A DNA stretch of 64,000 bases from Plasmodium relictum (Eukaryota; Apicomplexa; Aconoidasida; Haemosporida; Plasmodiidae). Positions 23,886-33,307 of this stretch are shown here, piece after piece. The notes beneath the pieces are model-generated. The model did no database searches. It had not been told where the DNA came from and was given only the letters and a program-made list of their open reading frames with translations. Position numbers and translations under genes: made by a program. Every line of letters starts with the position of its first letter. Positions within the stretch are counted from its first letter, which is position 1. The DNA is taken from NCBI RefSeq assembly GCF_900005765.1, contig NC_041690.1, forward strand, positions 1,054,001 through 1,118,000. The letters run 5' to 3'.

Positions 23886-26327
23886 TTAATGATGACTATT
23901 TTTTTTATTAGCACTCTTGTTTTTAAATGCATCTTTATATAAATTAGGGGGTCTTTTATTATTATGATAATTGTAACTATTTGTAGTATTATTGTTATTA
24001 TTAAAATTCTTATTTTTAATGTTTATATTTACGTTATTATTAGAATTCTGGTTATGAAAAACTGAAGAAAAATTTCTATTCATATGAGAATTATTGTTTT
24101 CGTCTATTATAAGTTTATTTTGGATGTGATTTTTATTTTGCAAATTATGATATTCATTATAATAATTAACATTTGAAAAATTGGAGTTTTTATATACCTT
24201 TGTTTTACTTTGCATATAGTTACTATAATTTTTAGAAATATTATTTTTATCATTATATTTATTTTTATTATCACTTTTATTATTATCATGCATAAATTTA
24301 TTTTTATTATAATATCTATTGTTGCTTTGAAAACATTTGTTGTCATTACTATAATTATCATCATAAGTAAAATTATTTTCTATTTTAAATTTATTGTTAT
24401 CGAATTTATTATCTTGGAAATATTTATTTTTATAACTATTATCTTTGGTAAAACATTTATTAGTATCATAAATATTATCTTTTGTTAAATTAATTTGATT
24501 ATTATAATTATTATTTTTCATAAAATTAATTTGACTACTATAATTATTATTTTTTATAATATTATTTTTATTGTTATCGTGATATAAACATTTGTGTTTT
24601 TTATTTTTTGTATCTATATTATTATTTTCTAAACTACTAAAAGGATAATTTCTTTTTTGCTTATATTTTTGTGAACTTTTTTTTAACGGATTTTTATCAT
24701 ATATTTCTTTTTGATTTTTATTTCTTTGTTCTTCTGTATTATAAGAACTAAATTTATTATAATTATTATTATAAAAATCGTTATAATTATTATCATTATT
24801 ATTGTAATTATTATTATAAAAATCGTTATAATTATTATCATTATTATTATTATTATAATTATTATCATTATTATTATAATTATTATAATTATTATAATTA
24901 TTATAATTATTATAATTATAATCATTATTATTATTATTACTATCATTATCATGAATTGAGTTATATTTATTGTTATGCTTTGTTTTATTACTTCTATTAA
25001 GATTTTCATTCATATGATTAGAATTTTTTATGGAGTATTTATCTAAACTTGATACAATATTTTTATCATTTTTAATTTTATATTTATCTATATTTACATT
25101 ATTTAGTTCCCATATATTGTGAGGATTTTTCAAATATACGTAATATGATGGATCTATTTTATTGCTAAATCCTCTTCTAAAATTATAGGAATATTTTCCA
25201 AATATATATGGAGGATTTCCACATTTATAATGGTTATTTTTTAAACACTTCAAACAGGATATACTTTTAAATGGAATTTTTATATTTTTATATTCATTTA
25301 GTAAGTTAATACTAGATTTAAATGCGATATACTGAGTTCTTGTATTGTGACACATGCATCCAAATACACATATATTACATAAAAAGCAAAACATATTTTT
25401 ACATTTAAATCTTAAAAATTCATCTTTCTCACAATCAGCAGAACCACAATGTTGACATAAAATTTTTTTATCTTTATATGATTCAACTAAAAAATATAAA
25501 TGAAAAAAGAAATTTTCAGAATTTATATATGGAAATCTTACTAACCAATTTTTTATTTTTTCTTTAAATTCTTCCATTACTTTATTCAACCTTAAATCAA
25601 AAACAGAATTTTCAGTAATCATATTTGTTACATTTTTTTTTGCTTTCTTCTTTTTCTTTTTATTTAGAAGGTTCATATTTTCACTATTATCATCTTCTGT
25701 AAAATTAAATTCTTCTATCTCATTTTTTTTTTTCATCTTATTTGTTTCTTCTTCTTTATCTTTACTTATTTTTGAATTATTATTCATATTTTTTATTCGG
25801 TCCGTCATTTCTTTTATAAATAAATCATCATCAATAAAGGTATCTACATTGTCACAATCACTTCTTTCTTTTTCACCTAAAGGCTTTGAATCAATGTAAT
25901 ACCTACTGTTTACTTCGTTTAGTTTATTTTTTTTATATTTTTCTTGAGATGAGAATGTAATTATTTGAATAATTTTATCTTTTCTTAAGCTTAACTTAGA
26001 ATTCGTATAATCAACATTTGTTTCATTAGATAAATTTTCTGAATTTTTTTCTTGATTATTTAAAATATCTTCATCTTCAAAGCATTTAAGAATATATTTT
26101 CGTATTTTTTTTCTAATATTTTCATAGTCATCAACTTGCTTATTACTTAATTCGCCTAGTAAATCAAAATTATCATTTTTATTTATATCCTTTAATTCAG
26201 TTTCTATTATGCTATCATTTTCACTTATATCTTCGCACCCTATTTTTATATATTCATGGTTCTCTTTTGTTTTATATAAGCGAACATTTTCATCTCGATT
26301 TATATTTATCGTAAATAATTTATCCAT
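23886..26327 (-). CDS. Asn-rich protein with a Cys-cluster (zinc-binding-like) domain, unknown function (813 aa)
   Basis: This is a single-exon gene. The ATG is at 26327 (MDKLFTININRDENV). The only conserved-looking part is a Cys-rich block at about residues 291-369: C291, C294, C299, C309, C314, C317, C320, C324, C326 with H327, then C358, C361, H366 and C369. The spacing suggests two or three zinc sites. A CxxCGxxxC start followed by CxxxxCxxC recalls rubredoxin- or CCHC-like knuckles, but I cannot name a family. The segment before it (LNKVMEEFKEKIKNWLVRFPYI) is helical. The N-terminal 230 residues are acidic and lysine-rich. The C-terminal 400 residues are almost entirely Asn/Tyr/Lys/Asp low complexity. 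There is no signal peptide or membrane span. A nucleic-acid-binding role is possible but is an inference only. Confidence 0.82.
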   Translation of the reverse strand: MDKLFTININRDENVRLYKTKENHEYIKIGCEDISENDSIIETELKDINKNDNFDLLGELSNKQVDDYENIRKKIRKYILKCFEDEDILNNQEKNSENLSNETNVDYTNSKLSLRKDKIIQIITFSSQEKYKKNKLNEVNSRYYIDSKPLGEKERSDCDNVDTFIDDDLFIKEMTDRIKNMNNNSKISKDKEEETNKMKKKNEIEEFNFTEDDNSENMNLLNKKKKKKAKKNVTNMITENSVFDLRLNKVMEEFKEKIKNWLVRFPYINSENFFFHLYFLVESYKDKKILCQHCGSADCEKDEFLRFKCKNMFCFLCNICVFGCMCHNTRTQYIAFKSSINLLNEYKNIKIPFKSISCLKCLKNNHYKCGNPPYIFGKYSYNFRRGFSNKIDPSYYVYLKNPHNIWELNNVNIDKYKIKNDKNIVSSLDKYSIKNSNHMNENLNRSNKTKHNNKYNSIHDNDSNNNNNDYNYNNYNNYNNYNNYNNNDNNYNNNNNDNNYNDFYNNNYNNNDNNYNDFYNNNYNKFSSYNTEEQRNKNQKEIYDKNPLKKSSQKYKQKRNYPFSSLENNNIDTKNKKHKCLYHDNNKNNIIKNNNYSSQINFMKNNNYNNQINLTKDNIYDTNKCFTKDNSYKNKYFQDNKFDNNKFKIENNFTYDDNYSNDNKCFQSNNRYYNKNKFMHDNNKSDNKNKYNDKNNISKNYSNYMQSKTKVYKNSNFSNVNYYNEYHNLQNKNHIQNKLIIDENNNSHMNRNFSSVFHNQNSNNNVNINIKNKNFNNNNNTTNSYNYHNNKRPPNLYKDAFKNKSANKKNSHH
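24740..24945. repeat. Trinucleotide (ATT/AAT) array coding Asn/Tyr-Asn repeats
   Basis: Imperfect ATT/TTA units with interspersed ATA and TCG encode, on the minus strand, runs of Asn broken by Tyr and Asp in the Cys-cluster protein. The array contains a repeated block (TATAAAAATCGTTATAATTA at about 24768 and again at about 24814), pointing to recent duplication. The long Ile-only frames on both strands here are artefacts of this array. Confidence 0.85.
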
Positions 26328-26354
26328 CAAGAGATATTTTTATTATTATATACA

Positions 26355-26429
<75 letters not shown>

Positions 26430-28023
26430 GTACTTTTACTTTTTTTGTTTTTATTGATATATTAAAACATAATTCATAGAACAAATAATGTAATTAAAGG
26501 CAATATTAAAAAAAATAAATAAATAAATAAATAAAATAAAAATAAAATATATTAAATATATTTTTTTTTTATTCAAAATTTTTTTTTTTTCTATTTTAAC
26601 AAATTATGGAAAAAAATTAAAAAAGCAAAAAAAAAAAAAAAATAACATAAAATCATTTTATTCAAATAAGCTGTTTTTATACATTTTTCATGGAAAGAAA
26701 TAATCATAAACTTTTTTTTATCTCTTTTTAAATTTTAAAGAAATTAAGAAATATATGTGAATTATATTTAAAAAAAAGAATTAAATTTCATAACTATATT
26801 GAGAATTAAAAAAAAAAAAAAAATATCACCATAAATTTAAAAAAAACACTAAAGAAAATAATTTCACTATTTTAAAAATAAACTAAAAAAAAATTATATT
26901 TCTTAAATTATAAATGAAATATATAACACAATTATTACTTTTGTTTTTTCTAAATTAAAAATTTTATATAAAAAAGAAAAATTAAAATATATATTTTGTA
27001 TTTAAATAAATACATAAAAATGTATTTTTTGTATATTTTTTGTTGAATTATTGGTAATTAAACTTTAATAAGACTTAACTTTTTTTTATTTAATTTAAAG
27101 GTTTAAATTTTTTTTTTTTTTACACAAAGTTTTTTTTCAATATTTTTATTGAAACATGTTAAAAATTAAAAGGAATTAACTTTTAAAAATAAAAATTTTA
27201 ATTTTTTGAATAGGATTTTCATAATTAGAAGTATGGTAAAACTTTTAAAAAGTTGCTTAATAGGTTTATAAATATAATTAATTTATGACCTTTTTGAAAA
27301 AAGAAAAAAAAAGAAAAATTAATTTATTACTATTTCTTTTTTTTTAAACACTTTATTTCATTGTTTATTTAGATTAAGGTAGAAAAAATATGTGCATAAA
27401 ACAAAAAACAATAATTAACTTATTAAATATTTTTTTTATAATAAATTCATTTTTTTAAAGATATAACTAATTAAAAATTGGAAAATTAAACTTCTGATTT
27501 CTTAATAGATTTTTATCTGCTTCAATGATATAGAAAAAAGCATTTAGTAAAACATTTCATCTTAAAAAAAATTTAATATTAAAAAAGAAAATATTAAAAA
27601 AAAATTTATATAAGTGAAAAATATATACGAATATATGAAGAATTTTTTTTTTAATGAAATAAAGCAAAATAGAAATATACAAAAAAAAAAAAAAAAAAAA
27701 AAAATTATTAGATATATAAGAAAAAAGGAACAAAAATAATGTTGTTAAAGAGTGTGAAAAATATTAATATGAGAATACGGATTATTTGTTAACTGAGTTA
27801 TTAATCATTTTAAATGAAAAAAAAAAAAAAAAAAACTAAAGAATCGTTATTATATTGGAATACAAACTAGTTATTAATTCTGAAATGTAGAAATGAGAAT
27901 TATTTTTTTGATTCAGGTTTAATATTTTAAGTAGAATAGTTTTTTAGAAGTATTTTTTAATATTTATATTTCAGTATATTAAAATATATACATATATATA
28001 TTTCTTTTATATACTAATAAAAA
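26328..28023. promoter_or_regulatory. Divergent intergenic region, Cys-cluster gene / derlin
   Basis: This 1.7-kb A/T-rich spacer separates divergent genes and must hold both promoters. A long (TA)n tract sits about 30 bp upstream of the minus-strand ATG. A runs occur near 27680-27703 and 27819-27835. No gene is seen. Confidence 0.5.
26358..26423. repeat. (TA)n tract at the 5' side of the Cys-cluster gene
   Basis: About 33 TA units lie within the presumed 5' leader, about 30 bp before the start codon of the minus-strand gene. Confidence 0.95.
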
Positions 28024-29094
28024 ATGAATATTATTTTTTATACAATTTTTTTTTTTTTATATATAACTAATTTTAAAAAAACAGATGTCGGATGCGCAAA
28101 AATATATGATTTTAAGAAAATAAAGAATATACATTCATTTAACTTATTACATGAAGAGTTTAAAAAAAAAAAAACAAGTAATTTTAATCATGTATTTTAT
28201 CAAAAAAGGAATTTTTTACACATCCGAATTCCAAAGAAAATAAAGGAACTTAATTTGTATAGTAATGATATACAAAATGCAAAAATTAGCAAATTCATAG
28301 AAAATAAAAAAAAAAATAAACTATATTATTTAAATATACACAATAATAATAATAAATTTGTAATAAAAAAAAAAAAAAAAAATAATAATAGAGTATTAGA
28401 ATTATTTTTTGAAAAAAAGAAGTTACTTAAACGATATATGCATAATTTAAAATCGTCATTGTTATATAAATATAAAAACACAAAAATTATAACTAGAACT
28501 TTTTTAGCATCTTCTTTAATAATAACAGCACTTAATATATTAGGTTTAAAACCAGAAGATATTGCACTACATAGTAAAAGAATAATAAGATCTTTTGAAT
28601 TTTATAGAATTATAACATCAGCATTATTTTACGGGGATATATCATTGTATGTTTTAACAAATATATATATGCTATATACTCAAAGTCAAGATTTAGAAAA
28701 ATTCCTTGGTTCATCAGAAACACTTTCTTTTTATTTATCACAAATAATTGTATTGTCTTTTATATGTTCATACTTAAAAAAACCATTTTATTCAACAGCT
28801 ATATTGAAATCCTTATTATTTCTAAATTGTATGTTTAACCCCTATCAAAAATCCCAATTAATTTTTGGTATTTATATCTACAATATATATTTACCTTATT
28901 TATCAATTTTGATTGATATTTTACATGCGCAAAGTTTAAAGGCTTCGTTGTCAGGAGTATTAGGAGTTACAAGTGGATCAATTTACTATTTTTTAAATAT
29001 TTATTTACATGAAAAATTCAATATAAAAATTTTCAAAATTCCTAATTCTTTAAAAAATTATCTTGATTCATTGAATTCAGAAGAACTACTTTAA
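28024..29094 (+). CDS. Derlin with signal plus transit-type leader, likely apicoplast (sDer1-1 type, 356 aa)
   Basis: This is a single-exon gene with an ATG at 28024. The N-terminus has a short hydrophobic stretch (IIFYTIFFFLYI) that looks like a signal peptide. About 120 Lys/Asn-rich residues with few acidic groups follow, the usual form of a Plasmodium apicoplast transit peptide. From about residue 155 comes the derlin domain: TRTFLASSLIITALNILGL, the FEFYRIITSALFYG motif, NIYMLYTQSQDLE, and further hydrophobic helices ending near residue 335. Derlins are rhomboid-fold pseudoproteases of ER-associated degradation. Apicomplexans re-used a second set (SELMA) to move proteins across the second-outermost apicoplast membrane. 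The leader and the chromosome position both fit that symbiont-derived copy. No rhomboid Ser/His catalytic pair is visible, as expected. Confidence 0.85.
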   Translation: MNIIFYTIFFFLYITNFKKTDVGCAKIYDFKKIKNIHSFNLLHEEFKKKKTSNFNHVFYQKRNFLHIRIPKKIKELNLYSNDIQNAKISKFIENKKKNKLYYLNIHNNNNKFVIKKKKKNNNRVLELFFEKKKLLKRYMHNLKSSLLYKYKNTKIITRTFLASSLIITALNILGLKPEDIALHSKRIIRSFEFYRIITSALFYGDISLYVLTNIYMLYTQSQDLEKFLGSSETLSFYLSQIIVLSFICSYLKKPFYSTAILKSLLFLNCMFNPYQKSQLIFGIYIYNIYLPYLSILIDILHAQSLKASLSGVLGVTSGSIYYFLNIYLHEKFNIKIFKIPNSLKNYLDSLNSEELL

Positions 29095-29337
29095 TTAATT
29101 GTAACAGGTATTCTAAATTTACTATAAAAAAATTTTCAAGGGATATTAATCATAGGCATAAATAAATATTATATTATTATATGATATGAATTATTGTGTA
29201 CCATAACTTTTGATTATTTCATATTTTTTTTTATTTGAATAATACTTAAATATATAAATTTAAAATTTTTTTTTTTTTTTTTATCATAATTATGTATATT
29301 TTTTTATGTAATTATTATTATATTTTGTATATATATA

Positions 29338-30891
29338 TTATTCATTATAATTCCTTTTTATATTTATAAATGTGTTATAAAATTTAAAAGGAATAAATAA
29401 AATTCTATGCTTTTTATCATTAACATTGTTTTTAATATATATATTTGCAGAAGAAGAAAATATGTCTTTTTTAATATCTTGTATTTTCTTTTTAATTAAA
29501 AAGCATAATCCCATTATATTATTATAAAAAAAAACATTACCAATTGTATTATTTAAAATAGAATCATTATTTATATTATTGTTTTGAATAAATACATTAT
29601 ACTGATCTTGATAGTTAATTAAATTTTCTTGACTTTTCATAGCATTTTTTAATAAAAAAAAAGAGGATTTCAAAAGATTCTTGTCATTAAATTCTTTTAA
29701 ATATTTATTATATATAAAATCATCGCATATGGTTCTACTTAAATCATTTAATTTATTAAAAAACAAGTCATAATATTCATAATTAATGCATAATGATAAT
29801 TCATATTTATTTATAAATATCTCATTTCTAATTCTATTAATAGCTTCTTGCCCTACATAACAGCCTTTATCATTAGCTAAATAATTTAGTTTGTCATAAT
29901 TTAAATCAAAAGGTGATAAATCTTTAAATAAAAAAATATCTTTTTGTATTTTTGTTCGTTTTTCATCTTTTAAATCATTTTCAATCCTATTCATATTATT
30001 AAGGGTATTATGACTAATATTATTCAATGCACTATCTTTAAAAAATATATAATCTAAATATAAATTTTCAATAATTCCTAAATTTAACTTAAAATAATCA
30101 TAAATAAACGTACTTTTAAGTTTTAATTTTTCTTGTTTTTGAAATTTACAAAATACATTATTAATTTCATTATTCATTTTTTCATTAACTAAATTACTAT
30201 CATTCTTTGTATTTTCAACATCATTTATATTTTCAATATTATTTTTGCTATTATCAAAATTTCCATTCAACTCTTCTCTTGTTTTATTAATAACTTCGTA
30301 TATTCTATATCCTAATAGATCACTTCTTTCATCTTTTGAAAAAAAAAAACTTCCTTTACTTCCAAAAGTATTTAACAAATCTATGTAAGTACTTGATATA
30401 ATGTCATAATTATTATTATTATTTAGTGATGATATGCAAGGTAATAACTGATAAATATTGATATTTTTCAATTCCTTAAAATAAACATCACAAGATAATT
30501 TGCGTTTCTCTAATATATCTAATAATCTCTTCAAGATCTGGATATTGCAGTCTATATAAAATAAGCTAAATAATTTTGCTTCATAAATGTATTTTATATT
30601 GTATATAAAACAATCAAATAAAATTCTTCCATTGTTTAATAAAAATAGGGAGGGTAAACCTATTATTAATTCTTTATATTTTTTGTTAGTATAATTAATT
30701 TCATATCTACTTCTATCAAAGTTATTAGACAAAATATTATTAGGAAAACTCTTATTTAATGTAAACTCATTTTCGGTTATTATTTTATTTAAATCGTTAG
30801 TTGTCAAACTTTGAAGAAATTTAAAAGAGTCATTCCCCCAAATTTGAATAAGGGTCCTATTTTTTAACTTACAAATAAAACATTTATTCAT
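29338..30891 (-). CDS. IBA57: IBA57-like folate-binding protein of Fe-S cluster maturation (517 aa)
   Basis: This is a single-exon gene. The ATG at 30891 is fixed by an in-frame TAA 9 nt upstream. The start, LKNRTLIQIWGNDSFKFLQS followed by LTTNDL, is the N-terminal block of the YgfZ/GcvT-like family. The hallmark KGCYVGQE lies at residues 342-349, with Cys344 in the conserved position, and is followed by an Arg-rich helix. IBA57 acts with ISCA proteins in mitochondria to assemble [4Fe-4S] clusters, using the folate-binding fold. The protein is longer than usual because of Asn/Lys inserts between the two halves (residues 195-255 and 270-320) and in the C-terminal part (380-470). Only about 10 residues precede the domain, so no classical mitochondrial presequence is visible. 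An aminomethyltransferase (GcvT) is less likely because the YgfZ-type Cys motif is present. Confidence 0.85.
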   Translation of the reverse strand: MNKCFICKLKNRTLIQIWGNDSFKFLQSLTTNDLNKIITENEFTLNKSFPNNILSNNFDRSRYEINYTNKKYKELIIGLPSLFLLNNGRILFDCFIYNIKYIYEAKLFSLFYIDCNIQILKRLLDILEKRKLSCDVYFKELKNINIYQLLPCISSLNNNNNYDIISSTYIDLLNTFGSKGSFFFSKDERSDLLGYRIYEVINKTREELNGNFDNSKNNIENINDVENTKNDSNLVNEKMNNEINNVFCKFQKQEKLKLKSTFIYDYFKLNLGIIENLYLDYIFFKDSALNNISHNTLNNMNRIENDLKDEKRTKIQKDIFLFKDLSPFDLNYDKLNYLANDKGCYVGQEAINRIRNEIFINKYELSLCINYEYYDLFFNKLNDLSRTICDDFIYNKYLKEFNDKNLLKSSFFLLKNAMKSQENLINYQDQYNVFIQNNNINNDSILNNTIGNVFFYNNIMGLCFLIKKKIQDIKKDIFSSSANIYIKNNVNDKKHRILFIPFKFYNTFINIKRNYNE

Positions 30892-31516
30892 TGAATTTTA
30901 AAATATATATATTTATTTAATGTGCATATATTTTTTTTGTCATTTTCATATTTTTCAAGCTCATATTATAAAAAACTTAATCACTAATTTTTTTTTTTAA
31001 ACTGAAAATTTTTAAGAAATTAAGCATATTCATAAAAGTTAATGGAAAGTAAAAATAATAAAAAATTCAATATAAAAAAAATATAACTTATATATAGATC
31101 TCTTTTTACATAAATTTTAAGTTTTTGTATAGAAAAAAGAAAAAAAAAACAAATAAATAAACGAATAATTAAAAAAAAATTGTTTAGCAATTCATTTATT
31201 AATAATTAAAATATGGTTCGGTTTATATGCATTATATCTATGCATACTTATGTTTTTCGAAATGAAAAAAAAAAAAATTAAAAGATAAAAAGTGCATAAT
31301 CACATAAAAAATAAAAATATTTTTTTAATTTTTATTGAATTACGAAAGAAAATGAAAATAATGGAAGAAAATAAATATTAAAAATATAATTATCTATTAA
31401 TTTTATTTTATGATACCTATTTACTCCATTTCATAAATATTTTTAATGAATTATTTCTACTTTATTTTTATCAAATTTTTCTTTTCCTTATGATTTATAT
31501 ATGTTTTATTGCTATC
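30892..31516. other. Intergenic between two minus-strand genes
   Basis: No gene is seen. The A/T-rich stretch is expected to hold the IBA57 promoter and the LRR gene 3' UTR. Confidence 0.6.
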
Positions 31517-32545
31517 TTATTCTTTTCTCTTTTTTTTTTTTTTTTTTCCCTTATCTTTTTTTTTAATTTGTAAGTTATTTTTGTTGATATGCATGTTTTT
31601 TTCCTTTTTTTCAATTTTTAACGATTTACATGTGTTAATATTCAAAATATGGGAACATGATGTGTTGTTATTTGAGCAATCAAAGCAATAGTTCACAAAT
31701 TTTCTGTTATGTGGGATAATAACCGAATTAATAATAGTTAACTGTTTAGATTTTTGAACAAAAATATTTAATAATTCTATACTTAACTTTTTAAAAAAAG
31801 GATTATCTGAAATAACTATATTTTTTAAGTAATTTAATTCATTCAAATAATTTAAAAAATTCGGTTCAATAATAAAATTATTCTGTATAAATAACAGTTT
31901 TAAAGAAGTCATATAAACTATATCTTTTTCAATATTTAGTAACTTATTAGAATTTAATCTTAATTCCTGGACATTACAGAAATGAGAACCAAAACAGAAT
32001 TCTCTAATTTTATTAAAAGAAAGGGATATTTTTTTCAACTTTGCCATTTGCTTTGTTGGTTTAATAAATGTTTTAATATTGTTGTTCTTTAAAATTAATG
32101 TTTCTAAATTTTTTAAATTTGACAAATTGGGAACTTTTTCTATTTCATTGTATGCTAAAATTAATGTTTTTAAACTTGTTAAATGGCATATGCTATCTAT
32201 TATTTTAATTTTATTATTTGATAAATTTAAATATATTAGGTTATTTATATTATTTAAAAAATCAACATTACATATCAAATTATTTTCTAATATAATTTTC
32301 TGTAAATTTAAATTCATTTCAATCATTTTCAAATCTTTTATTTTATTTTGACTTAAATCAATTTTATCTAAATTTTTCATTTGATATAATTCTTCACATT
32401 CTTCTATATTCTTATTTCTTAAAGTAAGTTCCTTGCAATTTGAAATATCTCCATCTTTAATAATAGAAGAAATTTTTAATACAGTTAATTTTTTTATGTT
32501 TTCATCTCTTGTTTTTTCTTTGTTTTCATTTATTTTGTTATCCAT
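31517..32545 (-). CDS. Leucine-rich-repeat protein, SDS22-like repeats (342 aa)
   Basis: This is a single-exon gene with an ATG at 32545. Residues 35-260 carry about nine 22-residue leucine-rich repeats of the LxxLxLSxNxIxxI type, for example NLIYLNLSNNKIKIIDSI, SLKTLILAYNEIEKVPNL and NLETLILKNNNIKTF. The length and Ile/Leu pattern are of the SDS22 class, which in other eukaryotes binds PP1 or axonemal/RNP partners. An LRR-cap-like segment (YLKNIVISDNPFFKKLSIEL) follows. The C-terminal 80 residues contain a small Cys/His patch (YCFDCSNNNTSCSHILNINTC) and a Lys-rich tail. There is no signal peptide or membrane span, so the protein is probably cytosolic or nuclear. The repeat type is certain; the partner is unknown. 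Confidence 0.85.
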   Translation of the reverse strand: MDNKINENKEKTRDENIKKLTVLKISSIIKDGDISNCKELTLRNKNIEECEELYQMKNLDKIDLSQNKIKDLKMIEMNLNLQKIILENNLICNVDFLNNINNLIYLNLSNNKIKIIDSICHLTSLKTLILAYNEIEKVPNLSNLKNLETLILKNNNIKTFIKPTKQMAKLKKISLSFNKIREFCFGSHFCNVQELRLNSNKLLNIEKDIVYMTSLKLLFIQNNFIIEPNFLNYLNELNYLKNIVISDNPFFKKLSIELLNIFVQKSKQLTIINSVIIPHNRKFVNYCFDCSNNNTSCSHILNINTCKSLKIEKKEKNMHINKNNLQIKKKDKGKKKKKKRKE

Positions 32546-33307
32546 ATTTATGATAATATGAAATATTTAGTATATCCTATCAATTATGAAATTTGTAGTA
32601 ATAAGGAATTCAACATATTTTAATAAATATCACAATGCTTTATACTCTTTATTATTTAAACTTTTTATTTCTTTCTTTTTTTTTTCTTAGAGAATATTTT
32701 ATAGATAATTGAACTTTCAAGAATATAAATTAGAAAAGTAAATTAAAAAATTTACATCAAAATATTTAACAAAAAGAAAAATCAAAATTATATTTTTGTT
32801 CTAGAAAAAACATTTTTTTTTTTTTAAATAATAATAAAAAAACTTACAACCTAACAAAATAGGAATAATCTTTTAAATTTTACAATTATAAATAAAAATA
32901 TTATTTAAAAAAACTAATAACAAAAGCAATATTTAAAAATTTTCTCTTGATAAAATGTACAAATTTTTTTTCTTTTTGTATATATATATTTTATAATAAA
33001 AATAAAAAATATAATGCTTAATGCTATCTATAAAATAAATGATTTTTAATTTTAATTTTTTTGTTATATTTTATAAAAATAGAAAAAAACCTTAAAAGAA
33101 CTAAAATATTTTCATTTGTAAAAAAACAAAAAAAAAAAAAAAAGATAATAACAAAAAAAAGGGGCATATTTTTTTAATTACGAAAAAACATAACAAATTA
33201 AAAAAACTACAAAATCTAAAAAAAAAGTGAAAAACAGAAAAAAATAAAGCCAAAAAAAAAAAAAAAGTGTTATAATACTATGTTCTTTATTTTATTTTTT
33301 TTTAAAA
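32546..33307. other. Intergenic between LRR gene and RON2 (both minus strand)
   Basis: No gene is seen. A/T-rich sequence with A runs near 33127-33142 and 33253-33266 should hold the LRR promoter and the RON2 3' UTR. Confidence 0.6.

Noticed and set aside
24683-25009. Poly-Ile frames on both strands
   Set aside because: Artefact of the ATT/AAT trinucleotide array that codes Asn repeats in the Cys-cluster protein.
29338-30891. Glycine-cleavage T protein (GcvT)
   Set aside because: The KGCYVGQE motif with its Cys is typical of the YgfZ/IBA57 branch, not of aminomethyltransferases.
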